A DNA stretch of 64,000 nucleotides from Oleidesulfovibrio alaskensis DSM 16109. GTDB taxonomy: Bacteria > Desulfobacterota > Desulfovibrionia > Desulfovibrionales > Desulfovibrionaceae. Both the position numbers and the translations under genes were made by a program. Location: NCBI RefSeq assembly GCF_000482745.1, contig NZ_KI519494.1, forward strand, positions 565,682-629,681, written 5' to 3'. Shown here one piece after another: positions 22,139 through 29,680 of the stretch; positions within the stretch are counted from its first letter, which is position 1; each line of letters starts with the position of its first letter. The notes under the pieces were generated by a model that searched no databases, was not told where the DNA came from, and saw only the letters and a program-made list of their open reading frames with translations.

Positions 22139-23338
22139 ATGATTTTCAAATCGCGGAAAACCCTGCTGGCTGCCCTTGGACTGGTGGCTTTGTTTCTTAT
22201 TTTCGGTGCGTTTTCGTGCAGCAGTGACAGCACGGTGGAACGTACGCCCGAAGCTGCGCTGAAAGCCCTCAGACAGGGCAACGAACGTTTTGCAGCCGGC
22301 GAAGCTGTGCACCCCCGGACTGATGCCGCGCGTCTGGCGCAGGCCGGCACGGAAAGTCAGGGCGATCATGCATACGCCACAGTACTGGCCTGTTCTGACT
22401 CACGCGTGCCCGTGGAACGCCTGTTTGATGCCGGAGTCATGGATATTTTTGTGGTGCGTGTGGCCGGCAACGTAGTGCAGGGCGACGAAGCCGGTTCCAT
22501 TGAATATGGTCTGGCCCATGTGAAAACCCCTGTGCTGGTGGTGCTGGGACATACCCAGTGCGGTGCCGTGACCGCCGTGACCGCAGCGCTGGAAGGACAC
22601 GGTCATGCGCTGGAACGCAATATCCCCGGTCTGGTCAAGCCCGTCATTCCTGCCGTGCAGCAGGCCATGCAGGAACACCCCGATGTGCACGGTGCGGATC
22701 TGGTGCCCTTCGGCATTGAAAATAATGTCTGGCAGAACATCCGTAATCTTTTCATGCTGAGCCCCGCCACCAGAGATCTGGTAAAATCCGGCAAGGTGGC
22801 TGTTGTCGGAGCCGTATACGATGTGTCCACCGGCAATGTTGAATGGCTGCCCGCCGCCCGCGTGGATGAAATTCTTGCCGCAGTGGAAGCAGACCCCGCC
22901 CGTGCGATGGAAGCCATGGCTTCCGGGGCTGGCGCCGCACAGCCGGACCATGACGGCGCGCCCGCTGCTGCAGCAGAAAATGAACAGGCCGTATCCGAAG
23001 CTGAACACGCTGCTGATGCTGCAGAAGACGCCGCCGGATCTTCCGGTTCCGGCGCAGAGGTTGAAACCGTTGAAGCCGTTGAGGTTCCCGCAGCCAACGC
23101 CACAGACGCAGGCGAAGAGACCGTGACGCAGGAAGCCGCAGTGCCCTGCCCCGGTCAGATGGCCCGCGACACCATGGCCATTCATGCACAGGCTGCGCTG
23201 GAACAGGCTGAAATGGCGGGCAAGGCCGCACAGGTTGCCGCCGAAGCTGCCGCAAAGGCTGCCGAGGCCGCGGGAGAAGCCGCCCGTGCCGCCGAAGCCG
23301 CTGCACTGGCTGCACAGGCCGCTCAGGCGCAGCAGTAG
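22139..23338 (+). CDS. Exported beta-class carbonic anhydrase with Ala-rich C-terminal tail
   Basis: A 399-residue protein from ATG 22139 (AAGGAGAGAGGC upstream). The N-terminus is a signal peptide or lipoprotein-type leader (LLAALGLVALFLIFGAFSCSS); the cysteine context AFSC is a weak lipobox. Residues 35-225 are a beta-carbonic anhydrase, with zinc ligands Cys85 (CSDSRVP, including the Asp87/Arg89 dyad), His138 and Cys141 (GHTQCGAV). It interconverts CO2 and bicarbonate, here probably in the periplasm. After residue 260 comes a 140-residue Ala/Glu-rich extension with repeated AAxAAE helical units that is not part of the enzyme. It is followed by a strong terminator. A bicarbonate role in formate/CO2 metabolism or cell-envelope attachment is speculative. 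Confidence 0.92.
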   Translation: MIFKSRKTLLAALGLVALFLIFGAFSCSSDSTVERTPEAALKALRQGNERFAAGEAVHPRTDAARLAQAGTESQGDHAYATVLACSDSRVPVERLFDAGVMDIFVVRVAGNVVQGDEAGSIEYGLAHVKTPVLVVLGHTQCGAVTAVTAALEGHGHALERNIPGLVKPVIPAVQQAMQEHPDVHGADLVPFGIENNVWQNIRNLFMLSPATRDLVKSGKVAVVGAVYDVSTGNVEWLPAARVDEILAAVEADPARAMEAMASGAGAAQPDHDGAPAAAAENEQAVSEAEHAADAAEDAAGSSGSGAEVETVEAVEVPAANATDAGEETVTQEAAVPCPGQMARDTMAIHAQAALEQAEMAGKAAQVAAEAAAKAAEAAGEAARAAEAAALAAQAAQAQQ

Positions 23339-23361
23339 CCCCGCCGGTTCCGTATACAGAT

Positions 23362-23397
23362 AAAACGCCGGACTCCGCAGAGGAGTCCGGCGTTTTT
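23362..23397. terminator. Bidirectional terminator between carbonic anhydrase and mntP
   Basis: AAAACGCCGGACTCC, a four-base loop and GGAGTCCGGCGTTTTT; A and T runs flank both sides of a perfect stem between two convergent genes. Confidence 0.92.
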
Positions 23398-23430
23398 GTG
23401 TCGTTCATGCCGCTGACAGCACGGGAATGG

Positions 23431-24003
23431 TCAGCCGAACACGCCGCTTTCGTGCAGAATTTTAAAACCAATACCCAGCAGCACTGCGCCGCCCAGTATT
23501 TCCGCATACCGCGAAAGCGCTGATGACGCGGCCAGTACTCTGCCCAGCTGCACACCTGCGGCGGTCAGCCCCAGACAGACAAGCCCGATGACCGCGGCGG
23601 GCATCCATATGGACAGCCCCAGCATGGAAAGTGTTACGCCCACGGCCAGCGCGTCTATGCTGGTGGCCACGGAAAGCATGATGAGCGACGTTCCTCTGGT
23701 GGGGTCGGCCATGCCGCATTCCGCGTCGTCGTGTTCAAAGGCTTCCTTGAGCATTTTCAGCCCGATGAACGCCAGCAGGCCGAAGGCTATCCAGTGCGCC
23801 CAGGCATCCACAAAGCTTCGTATGCCCTGTCCCATAAACCACCCCGCAATGGGCATGGCAGCCTGAAAAAGGCCGAAATGCCATGCCAGACGAAGCGTCT
23901 GACGGGCCGATACCGTGCGTAGTCTGCATCCGGTGGCCACAGCCACCGCCAGTGCATCCATGGCCAGCGCCACAGCCAGTGCAAGCAGTGCCGGTGTTTC
24001 CAT
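23431..24003 (-). CDS. mntP: Manganese efflux pump MntP
   Basis: A 190-residue, six-helix membrane protein of the MntP (DUF204) family that exports Mn2+. The two repeated conserved motifs are seen as AVALAMDALAVAVATG near the start and SVATSIDALAVGVTLS near residue 115, each with the family's buried Asp. Its start codon overlaps the stop of the upstream MarR gene by one base, so the two are translationally coupled and the regulator probably controls it. Confidence 0.92.
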   Translation of the reverse strand: METPALLALAVALAMDALAVAVATGCRLRTVSARQTLRLAWHFGLFQAAMPIAGWFMGQGIRSFVDAWAHWIAFGLLAFIGLKMLKEAFEHDDAECGMADPTRGTSLIMLSVATSIDALAVGVTLSMLGLSIWMPAAVIGLVCLGLTAAGVQLGRVLAASSALSRYAEILGGAVLLGIGFKILHESGVFG

Positions 24004-24419
24004 CAGAACATCCTGTTCATGGAAAGCAGACAGCGCAGCAGAGCGTCTTTGTCTTCATCGGACAATCCGGCGCAGATTTCTTCTGTCAGCCGTATGTGCA
24101 GGCGGTCGTGTTCTTCAAATTCGGTACGGCCGCTGTCGGTCAGTTCCACCATGATGGACCGGCGGTCCGTCATGTGCGGGCTGCGCTGCACCAGACCTCT
24201 CTCTTCCAGCCTGTCCACCAGCACGGTCAGTGTGCCTGTGGTCACCCCCATTTTTGATGCCAGTTCTTTCATGCGCATGGCGCGGTGTATGCCCAGAATT
24301 TCCAGCGTGTGCATCTGGGGCAGGGTAAGCCCCTTGTCCCGCACAACGCAGTGCTCCCATGAAGAAAGCTTTTCATAAAATTCGACAATGGCGTGATTGA
24401 GGTCTGAAGAAGCAGTCAT
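24003..24419 (-). CDS. MarR family transcriptional regulator
   Basis: This 138-residue winged-helix repressor starts at MTASSDLNHA; an upstream open extension does not resemble the family. The DNA-recognition region is ELASKMGVTTGTLTVLVDRLEERGLV, followed by the wing HMTDRRSIMVELT, all typical of MarR. It lies between a NicO-like transporter gene and mntP, so it is a candidate metal or stress regulator of these exporters. The ligand cannot be told from sequence. Confidence 0.9.
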   Translation of the reverse strand: MTASSDLNHAIVEFYEKLSSWEHCVVRDKGLTLPQMHTLEILGIHRAMRMKELASKMGVTTGTLTVLVDRLEERGLVQRSPHMTDRRSIMVELTDSGRTEFEEHDRLHIRLTEEICAGLSDEDKDALLRCLLSMNRMF

Positions 24420-24475
24420 TATGCCCTGCCAGATATGCCGCAATGCCGGTGACAACGCGGTTTCTGTGTTGAATG

Positions 24476-25231
24476 TTAATGAAAATAGCTGAATACGCCG
24501 AAAAATACCGTCAGCGCACCGGCTGTGCGCATGATAAGCGGTTCCACCCACGGTCTGCGCAGGGTGCGCATCATGGTGGTCACCTTATAGATGGCAAATA
24601 TGACAACGGCAAGGCTGAGACCGGTACCCAGTGCATAACTGGCAAAAACGGCCGTGCTGGCGCCGATGCTGCCGGAGTCGAGCGCGTATTTGTACATGAT
24701 GGCCACTGTGGGGCACGGTACGATCATGTTCATGAAGCCGATGACAAACAGACCGGCCGCTCCTGCCTTTTGCCAGCGCGAAAGAGCCGGTGCGGAGCAG
24801 GAGCACGCACTGCTCCCGCGGCTGTGCCCGTGGTGGTCTTTCCCGTCATGTTCATGATGATGGGCATGATCATGGTCATGGTGATGTTCATGACCGTCCC
24901 CGTGCTCATGGCTGTGACTGTGCAGCAGGCCGGGTTTTATGATCAGCACCAGCCCCAGCACGACAAGCACCAGCGCCGTGACCGTGTCGGTCACTTCTTT
25001 GATATGCTGGGGAATACCGGCAGAAACTGCTCCCAGCGATGCCCCGATGGCCAGACATGCCAGTGCGGTGCCGCCGAAAAACGACGCGGTGAGCAGCGCA
25101 ACACGGCTGCCTCTGTGTTCGCCCGCCACAAACGGGGCCAGCACAACCCATGAATGTCCGCAGGGGTTTACTCCGTGTATCAGGCCCAGAAACAGACTGC
25201 TTTGCAGCGCCACCAGAAAAATTGTGTCCAT
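24476..25231 (-). CDS. NicO/RcnA-like or UreH-like metal transport membrane protein with His-rich loop
   Basis: A 251-residue protein with about six membrane helices in two halves. Each half carries a Pro-Cys motif in a helix (HGVNPCGHSW near residue 20 and MIVPCPTVAI near residue 170). Between them is a cytoplasmic loop (about residues 105-145) with some 15 histidines among Asp and Gly, then a Cys pair (CSCS). Such loops bind Ni, Co or Zn in nickel/cobalt transporters of the NicO superfamily. The PCG variant also recalls TauE/DsbD-like proteins, so substrate and direction are uncertain. It precedes the MarR gene by 56 bases. Confidence 0.62.
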   Translation of the reverse strand: MDTIFLVALQSSLFLGLIHGVNPCGHSWVVLAPFVAGEHRGSRVALLTASFFGGTALACLAIGASLGAVSAGIPQHIKEVTDTVTALVLVVLGLVLIIKPGLLHSHSHEHGDGHEHHHDHDHAHHHEHDGKDHHGHSRGSSACSCSAPALSRWQKAGAAGLFVIGFMNMIVPCPTVAIMYKYALDSGSIGASTAVFASYALGTGLSLAVVIFAIYKVTTMMRTLRRPWVEPLIMRTAGALTVFFGVFSYFH

Positions 25232-25258
25232 AGGTGTACCTTTGTAAGTTTTGTTTGG

Positions 25259-25293
25259 CTTTCAAAATGAATTGATATTAAAAAATTTGAAAG
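25259..25293 (-). promoter_or_regulatory. Inverted repeat in front of the metal transporter gene
   Basis: CTTTCAAA and TTTGAAAG arms, 8 bp each, separated by 19 AT-rich bases, span the last codons of the EcfT gene and the start of the 46-base gap before the transporter. A TTGACT hexamer overlaps the distal arm on the minus strand. It is a candidate operator for the MarR protein two genes downstream, but no clear -10 element was found. Confidence 0.4.
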
Positions 25294-26099
25294 TCAAGAC
25301 AAAATGGCAGCCACACAGGCGCGGCAGCAAGCAGAAGGAACAGTCCGCACAGGCACCATGCCCCCGGCTGGCGGGGAAAGTCCGGCTCCCACGCATCCGG
25401 AGAGTCCAGCCCTCTTGCCGCCACGGCCACGGTCTGGGCCCATGTTTTCTGGCTCATGACGCGCAGGGTGGCCTGCGGGATGAGCAGCCACCGGCGCACA
25501 GCCGTACAGCGGGGCGCACGCAGACGTATGGCCTGACGAACCTGCGCCACTGTTTTTTGAATAAGCGGAAGAAAGTGCACCATGAGGGCCAGAGACAGCG
25601 CTGCATGCCATGCCCGTCTCCCGAGCACGGGTTTCAGAAACCATGCCATGGCCAGTCCCAGAGAGCGGGGAGAGCCTGTCAGCGTCAGCAGCAGCCCTAT
25701 GCCGATGAGCACCATCAGACGCAGAGCCATCAGGCCTGCCTGAGGCAGGGCTTCCAGCAGCCGGTCTGCTGCGGGCAGTGCGGTCGCCTGTGCCGCGGGG
25801 CCCAGTCCGGCAGTGTCTGCCGCCAGCTTTACGCCGGCCCATAACAGCACAAACCAGAGATACGGCCGGGCCATGGAAAATCCCGTGCGGGTGGCCGTGC
25901 CGGAAAAAAGAAACAGGGCAGCCACCAGCAGTGCATAGGCAGCCACGGCAAGGGGCGGAGCCTGCCACACCAGTACGCCCAGCGTGCCTGCGCAGAGCAG
26001 CCGGGCGCGCGGGTCCAGCCGGTAAAGGGGAATCTGCCGTGGAGGCGGGGTGTTGCGGTCTGTCTGCTGCTGAAGGTGCGGTGCCGGAAAAGTGTTCAT
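25278..26099 (-). CDS. ECF transporter T component (EcfT/CbiQ/BioN family)
   Basis: A 273-residue membrane protein starting MNTFPAPHLQQQ; the upstream extension overlaps the divergent umuD and is not coding. After LYRLDPRARLL it has five to six helices and a cytoplasmic C-terminal half, with the conserved Ala-Arg-Gly coupling helix motif VAVAARGLDSPDAW. The T component couples ATPase movement to a substrate-binding S component. No S or A component is adjacent, but bioY and a matching ATPase without a T gene lie 22 kb away (47873-49143), so this may be their BioN partner. A Co/Ni (CbiQ) role is the alternative. Confidence 0.75.
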   Translation of the reverse strand: MNTFPAPHLQQQTDRNTPPPRQIPLYRLDPRARLLCAGTLGVLVWQAPPLAVAAYALLVAALFLFSGTATRTGFSMARPYLWFVLLWAGVKLAADTAGLGPAAQATALPAADRLLEALPQAGLMALRLMVLIGIGLLLTLTGSPRSLGLAMAWFLKPVLGRRAWHAALSLALMVHFLPLIQKTVAQVRQAIRLRAPRCTAVRRWLLIPQATLRVMSQKTWAQTVAVAARGLDSPDAWEPDFPRQPGAWCLCGLFLLLAAAPVWLPFCLDFQIF

Positions 26100-26195
26100 G
26101 CGGTGTCCCGTCCGGGCAATGCGTTGCCGGTACTTGTCTGAGGTGAGCCGGAGGATATGCTGTTGTGCCGAAGCACGCAAATACCGGAGGATGAC

Positions 26196-26783
26196 ATGTC
26201 GTACCACAGCGGACTGCCCCAACAGCCTTACGGGGTCAAGCTTTTTGCGGAAAAGATACCGGCGGCGCATGCATTGCGGCCTTCCCGCACCCGTGACGCC
26301 GTTCCGGCACATGCGCACACCGGCGGTGCTGACGGTCTGCATATGCTGGCGGCTGCGGTACCGCAGCATGAGGGGGCGGAGAAAATCCGTCATGCCGCAG
26401 CGGACAGACCGCTTATGCTGTCCTGCGTGGCGGCCGGTTTTCCTTCACCGGCAGACGATTACATAGACAGACGGCTGGACCTGAACGAATATCTGGTGCG
26501 TAACCCCGAATCGACATTTTATGTGCGCGTCCACGGTGAATCCATGCGCGATGCCGGTATCTGGGCCGGAGATATTCTGGTGGTGGACCGTGCCGTGCAG
26601 CCTGCCACCGGCCGGGTGGTGATAGCCGTGCTGGACGGGGAACTGACCGTAAAGCGGCTTAAAAAAGAAGGAGACCGTCTGCTGCTGGTTCCGGAAAATC
26701 CGGATTACAGTCCCGTTGATGTCAGCGGGCGCGAAGATTTTTCCGTCTGGGGGGTGGTAACCTGTGTGTTGCACAGGGTGTGA
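26196..26783 (+). CDS. umuD: UmuD-like S24 autoprotease subunit of DNA polymerase V
   Basis: A 195-residue protein from ATG 26196 with an ideal CGGAGG site. The S24 protease fold is complete: cleavage site Ala80-Gly81 in VAAGFPSPADDY, nucleophile Ser116 (HGESM) and base Lys153 (TVKRL), at the family's 37-residue spacing. RecA-stimulated self-cleavage yields UmuD', which activates UmuC for error-prone lesion bypass. The pre-cleavage arm is about 80 residues, much longer than the 24 of E. coli UmuD, and has no HTH. It is followed 81 bases later by umuC. Confidence 0.93.
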   Translation: MSYHSGLPQQPYGVKLFAEKIPAAHALRPSRTRDAVPAHAHTGGADGLHMLAAAVPQHEGAEKIRHAAADRPLMLSCVAAGFPSPADDYIDRRLDLNEYLVRNPESTFYVRVHGESMRDAGIWAGDILVVDRAVQPATGRVVIAVLDGELTVKRLKKEGDRLLLVPENPDYSPVDVSGREDFSVWGVVTCVLHRV

Positions 26784-26864
26784 CCTGTTCAGGGCTTCGC
26801 GCCGGTGTGCTTACACTTGCGGCAGTACCGGCATGCAGCGCCTGTGCGTGAAGGAGGGACGGCT

Positions 26865-28283
26865 GTGGATGTGACCGTACTGGGCAGAGCTGCCTGTTCC
26901 CGCGTGCGGCATGACGGGGGAACACCGTCCGCACCCGCGGCACAGCGGCAGGGGCGTCCGTTGTATGCGCTTGTGGACTGCAACAGTTTTTATGTTTCCT
27001 GCGAGCGGGTTTTCAGGCCCGACCTTGTCCGCCGCCCCGTGGTTGTGCTGTCCAACAACGACGGCTGCATCATTGCACGCTCGGCAGAGGCTAAAGCTCT
27101 GGGTATTCCCATGGGGGCCCCGTGGTTCAAGGTGCGCAGACATGCTGAGTCCGCGGGGGTGACCGTGTTTTCGTCCAATTATGCCTTGTACGGTGATATG
27201 TCGTCACGCGTCATGCGGGTGCTGGAGCGTTTCTGTCCGGATGTGCATGTGTATTCCATTGATGAGGCCTTTATGCGGCTGGACAGCCTGATCATGCCGC
27301 CGGGTATGTCGCCGGAGCGGTATGCGGCGTGCCTGCGGCGCGAGGTGTACCGGCGTACAGGCATTCCCGTGTCGGTGGGGCTGGGCTGCACCAAGACTCT
27401 TGCCAAGCTGGCAAACAGGCTGAGCAAACAGCAGAATGCCGGAGCCCGGGCCATGGTGCCGGCGGCTTTCCGGTATGCCGGAGTATTCAACTTTGGAGCA
27501 GTGACAGATCCTGACGTTATGGATGCGTTGCTGGAAACGCTGGACGTGACGGATGTGTGGGGTGTGGGGGCGCGCCATGCGGGGCGTCTGCGGACATGGG
27601 GCATACGCACCGCGCGGGCGCTGCGTGATGCACCGGATGACAGGGTGCGCAGATACATGAGCGTGACCGGTCTGCACACCGTGCTGGAACTGCGCGGCAT
27701 TTCGTGTCTGCCTCTGGATGATGCGCCGCCGTCGCGCAGGTCGGTTGTCTCTTCGCGGTCATTCGGCACACTGGTGACGCACAAGGAGCATATGCTCGAA
27801 GCTGTCACGGCCTATATGACACGGGCCGCCGAAAAACTGCGGCGCGAACAGCTTGAAGCGCACTGCGTGGGGGTTATGATCAGCACCCCGCGCCACGGCG
27901 GCGGGCCGCGCTATGCCGACAGCGCACAGGTGCAGCTTGCGGTGCCCACCAGCCATACGCCGCAGCTGATAGTCCGCGCCCGCGCCCTGCTGGAGAGTAT
28001 ATGGCGCGATGGCTACCGGTACCAGAAGGCCGGCGTGATGCTTTCGGGGCTTGAATCTGCGGTATCCCGTCAGGTTTCCATGCTGCCTGCCCTGCAGGGG
28101 ACAGGGCGGGGACTGGAACGGGGAAGGCGGCTCATGGCGGCGGCCGATGCGGTGAATGCACGTTTCGGAAGGGGAACGCTGGAATACGCGGCGGCCGGTC
28201 TGGGAAGGCCGTGGAGCATGAAACAGGAACACCTGTCGCCCCGCTACACTTCGGACTGGAAAAAACTGCCGCTTGTGCGCTGA
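26865..28283 (+). CDS. umuC: UmuC-like Y-family DNA polymerase V catalytic subunit
   Basis: A 472-residue protein starting at GTG 26865, eight bases after AAGGAGG. The Y-family palm carries the catalytic acidic residues in YALVDCNSFYVSCE and VYSIDEAFMRLD. The helix-hairpin-helix and little-finger domains follow (VWGVGARHAGRLRTWGI), and the UmuC-type C-terminus is present. It is about 50 residues longer than E. coli UmuC, mostly at the N-terminus. It works with UmuD' on RecA-coated DNA and is presumably SOS-induced, although I could not identify a LexA box upstream. Confidence 0.95.
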   Translation: MDVTVLGRAACSRVRHDGGTPSAPAAQRQGRPLYALVDCNSFYVSCERVFRPDLVRRPVVVLSNNDGCIIARSAEAKALGIPMGAPWFKVRRHAESAGVTVFSSNYALYGDMSSRVMRVLERFCPDVHVYSIDEAFMRLDSLIMPPGMSPERYAACLRREVYRRTGIPVSVGLGCTKTLAKLANRLSKQQNAGARAMVPAAFRYAGVFNFGAVTDPDVMDALLETLDVTDVWGVGARHAGRLRTWGIRTARALRDAPDDRVRRYMSVTGLHTVLELRGISCLPLDDAPPSRRSVVSSRSFGTLVTHKEHMLEAVTAYMTRAAEKLRREQLEAHCVGVMISTPRHGGGPRYADSAQVQLAVPTSHTPQLIVRARALLESIWRDGYRYQKAGVMLSGLESAVSRQVSMLPALQGTGRGLERGRRLMAAADAVNARFGRGTLEYAAAGLGRPWSMKQEHLSPRYTSDWKKLPLVR

Positions 28284-28376
28284 GCTTTTTTGGGGGAAGT
28301 TCCTACCTGACATGGCGTGTGCTGCCGTATACACTGTGCCGTCGCTGCGTACGGTGCGGCGGCTGCGCGGTGACTG

Positions 28377-28409
28377 CGCGGCAACTGCACGGCAACAGCA
28401 CGGCAACAG
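28377..28409 (+). repeat. Three imperfect 11-bp tandem repeats
   Basis: Three copies of GC(A/G)CGGCAAC(A/T) lie end to end just before the ribosome-binding site of the zinc-ribbon/PilZ gene. A slippage-type microsatellite in its leader is the simplest reading. Confidence 0.55.
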
Positions 28410-28423
28410 GCAGGAGGATTGAT

Positions 28424-29008
28424 ATGTCCGTACCCGGAAAATGCGGCGGATGCGACGGCAGGGAGCTTACGCTGGCCGACGACGGTGTGTTCCGTTTCAT
28501 CGTCTGCAGACGGTGCGGACGTATAGGGCCCAGTGCGACGGAACCGGAAGACGCCATCGAATTGTGGAACCGCTGCAGTGATGCGTTTTTTATGTATGAC
28601 AAAGGACCGGAACCTTCGATTCCTGTACGGGAATATGCCGGCGGCGAGCGGCGGCGTTCGGAACGGTATGTTGTGGAGATACGGGCCGTCATGCGGCTGT
28701 ATCCTTTTACCGGCGCTCCTGTGCCGGTGGTGGTAAAAAATCTTTCCATGTACGGCGCATATCTGGAAGTGGCGGAACAGGGGCTGGATGTCTGGCAGGT
28801 TCCCGATGGTACCCTGCCGTATTTCGAACTGGAAATGACACCTTCCGAAGCAGGGTTCCCCGCAGTTTTTCCCTGTAACGCCAGCCATGTAAGTGTCAAG
28901 CCTCCCCGTATTGCCGTGGGTACGAGTTTTGTACAGCAGGACGGCAGGCATCTGTATGTTCTGCGGCAGTTGCTGCGCGATGCGCCTTTGCTGCCCCGCG
29001 CTTCCTGA
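28424..29008 (+). CDS. PilZ domain protein with N-terminal Lar-like zinc ribbon
   Basis: A 194-residue protein starting MSVPGKCGGCDG after CAGGAGG. Residues 6-55 form a four-Cys ribbon (CGGC and CRRCGR) followed by AIELWNRCSD, the pattern of restriction-alleviation Lar-family zinc ribbons. Residues 70-185 are a PilZ domain: RRRSERYVVEIRA supplies the RxxxR c-di-GMP motif and NLSMYGAYLEV the (D/N)xSxxG motif. It should therefore be a cytoplasmic c-di-GMP receptor with an unusual metal-binding head. It stands downstream of umuC without an obvious functional link. Confidence 0.82.
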   Translation: MSVPGKCGGCDGRELTLADDGVFRFIVCRRCGRIGPSATEPEDAIELWNRCSDAFFMYDKGPEPSIPVREYAGGERRRSERYVVEIRAVMRLYPFTGAPVPVVVKNLSMYGAYLEVAEQGLDVWQVPDGTLPYFELEMTPSEAGFPAVFPCNASHVSVKPPRIAVGTSFVQQDGRHLYVLRQLLRDAPLLPRAS

Positions 29009-29040
29009 CGACGACTTCTTTTTTTTCAGTAAATTTTCAG

Positions 29041-29069
29041 GCGGCCTGCTTTTGCAGGCTGCTTTTTTT
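29041..29069 (+). terminator. Rho-independent terminator after the PilZ gene
   Basis: GCGGCCTGC, a TTTT loop and GCAGGCTGC with one G-U pair, followed by a run of seven T. Confidence 0.88.
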
Positions 29070-29538
29070 ATGCGCAGTGGGATATCCGCTGCGCGTTTTT
29101 ATGCTGCAGCAGGCAGTTACGCGAAAAAGCCCGGAGCAGACAGTCTGCGCGAAAATATGCCTGCACAGCAGGGAGACAGCGTGTTCGCTGCTGCGTACAT
29201 GTTGCGTATAAGCGGTATTCTGATGGTGTCATGAACTGTGAATCAATATGTGTGTATCGTTTATGCAGTGGCTGCACCAGTGGGGCATAAAAAATAATCT
29301 ATGCACAGATGGCCAGTATTTATAAAAAAAATGTATATGTAACAATGTGCGGTTAGTATACAGTGGGCACCGCACCTTGGCAGATGCTGAGTGTATGCTT
29401 ATTCACTATGCGGTGTCACTTTTGTGCTGCCGGTGAGACGGGGGGACCGTCCGCGCTTTGCGACGGTATCTGTCTTCCGCAGGGCCGGCGTTATTTGCCG
29501 CTGCTCTCAGCATGGTGAAATAATAATGTGAAACAGGG
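29070..29538. other. Gene-free, partly AT-rich stretch upstream of the chemoreceptor
   Basis: No frame here looks coding. The segment 29280-29380 is strongly AT-rich compared with the surroundings (TTTATAAAAAAAATG region). I see no clear repeat, riboswitch core or sigma-28 promoter. Confidence 0.5.
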
Positions 29539-29566
29539 TTGTAGCAGGCGGCAGGCAGGCTATACT
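29539..29566 (+). promoter_or_regulatory. Candidate promoter for the chemoreceptor gene
   Basis: TTGTAG, 16 bases and TATACT on the plus strand, about 115 bases before the start codon. The -10 matches five of six consensus positions; the -35 is weak. Confidence 0.4.
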
Positions 29567-29680
29567 TGCATATTGGCCTGCTTGTTGCCGGTGCCGCGTG
29601 GAGTGCGGCGGCAGAGAGGGGCGCCTGATCCGGTTCTGCGGTCAGGCAGGAGCATGTGCTTTTTACAATGGGGCAATAGA

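Noticed and set aside
26100..26195. A LexA operator ahead of umuDC
   Set aside because: No palindrome matching a known LexA box was visible in the 96-base gap.
29280..29420. A c-di-GMP or other riboswitch in the AT-rich region before the chemoreceptor
   Set aside because: No conserved core motif or convincing multi-stem structure could be drawn.
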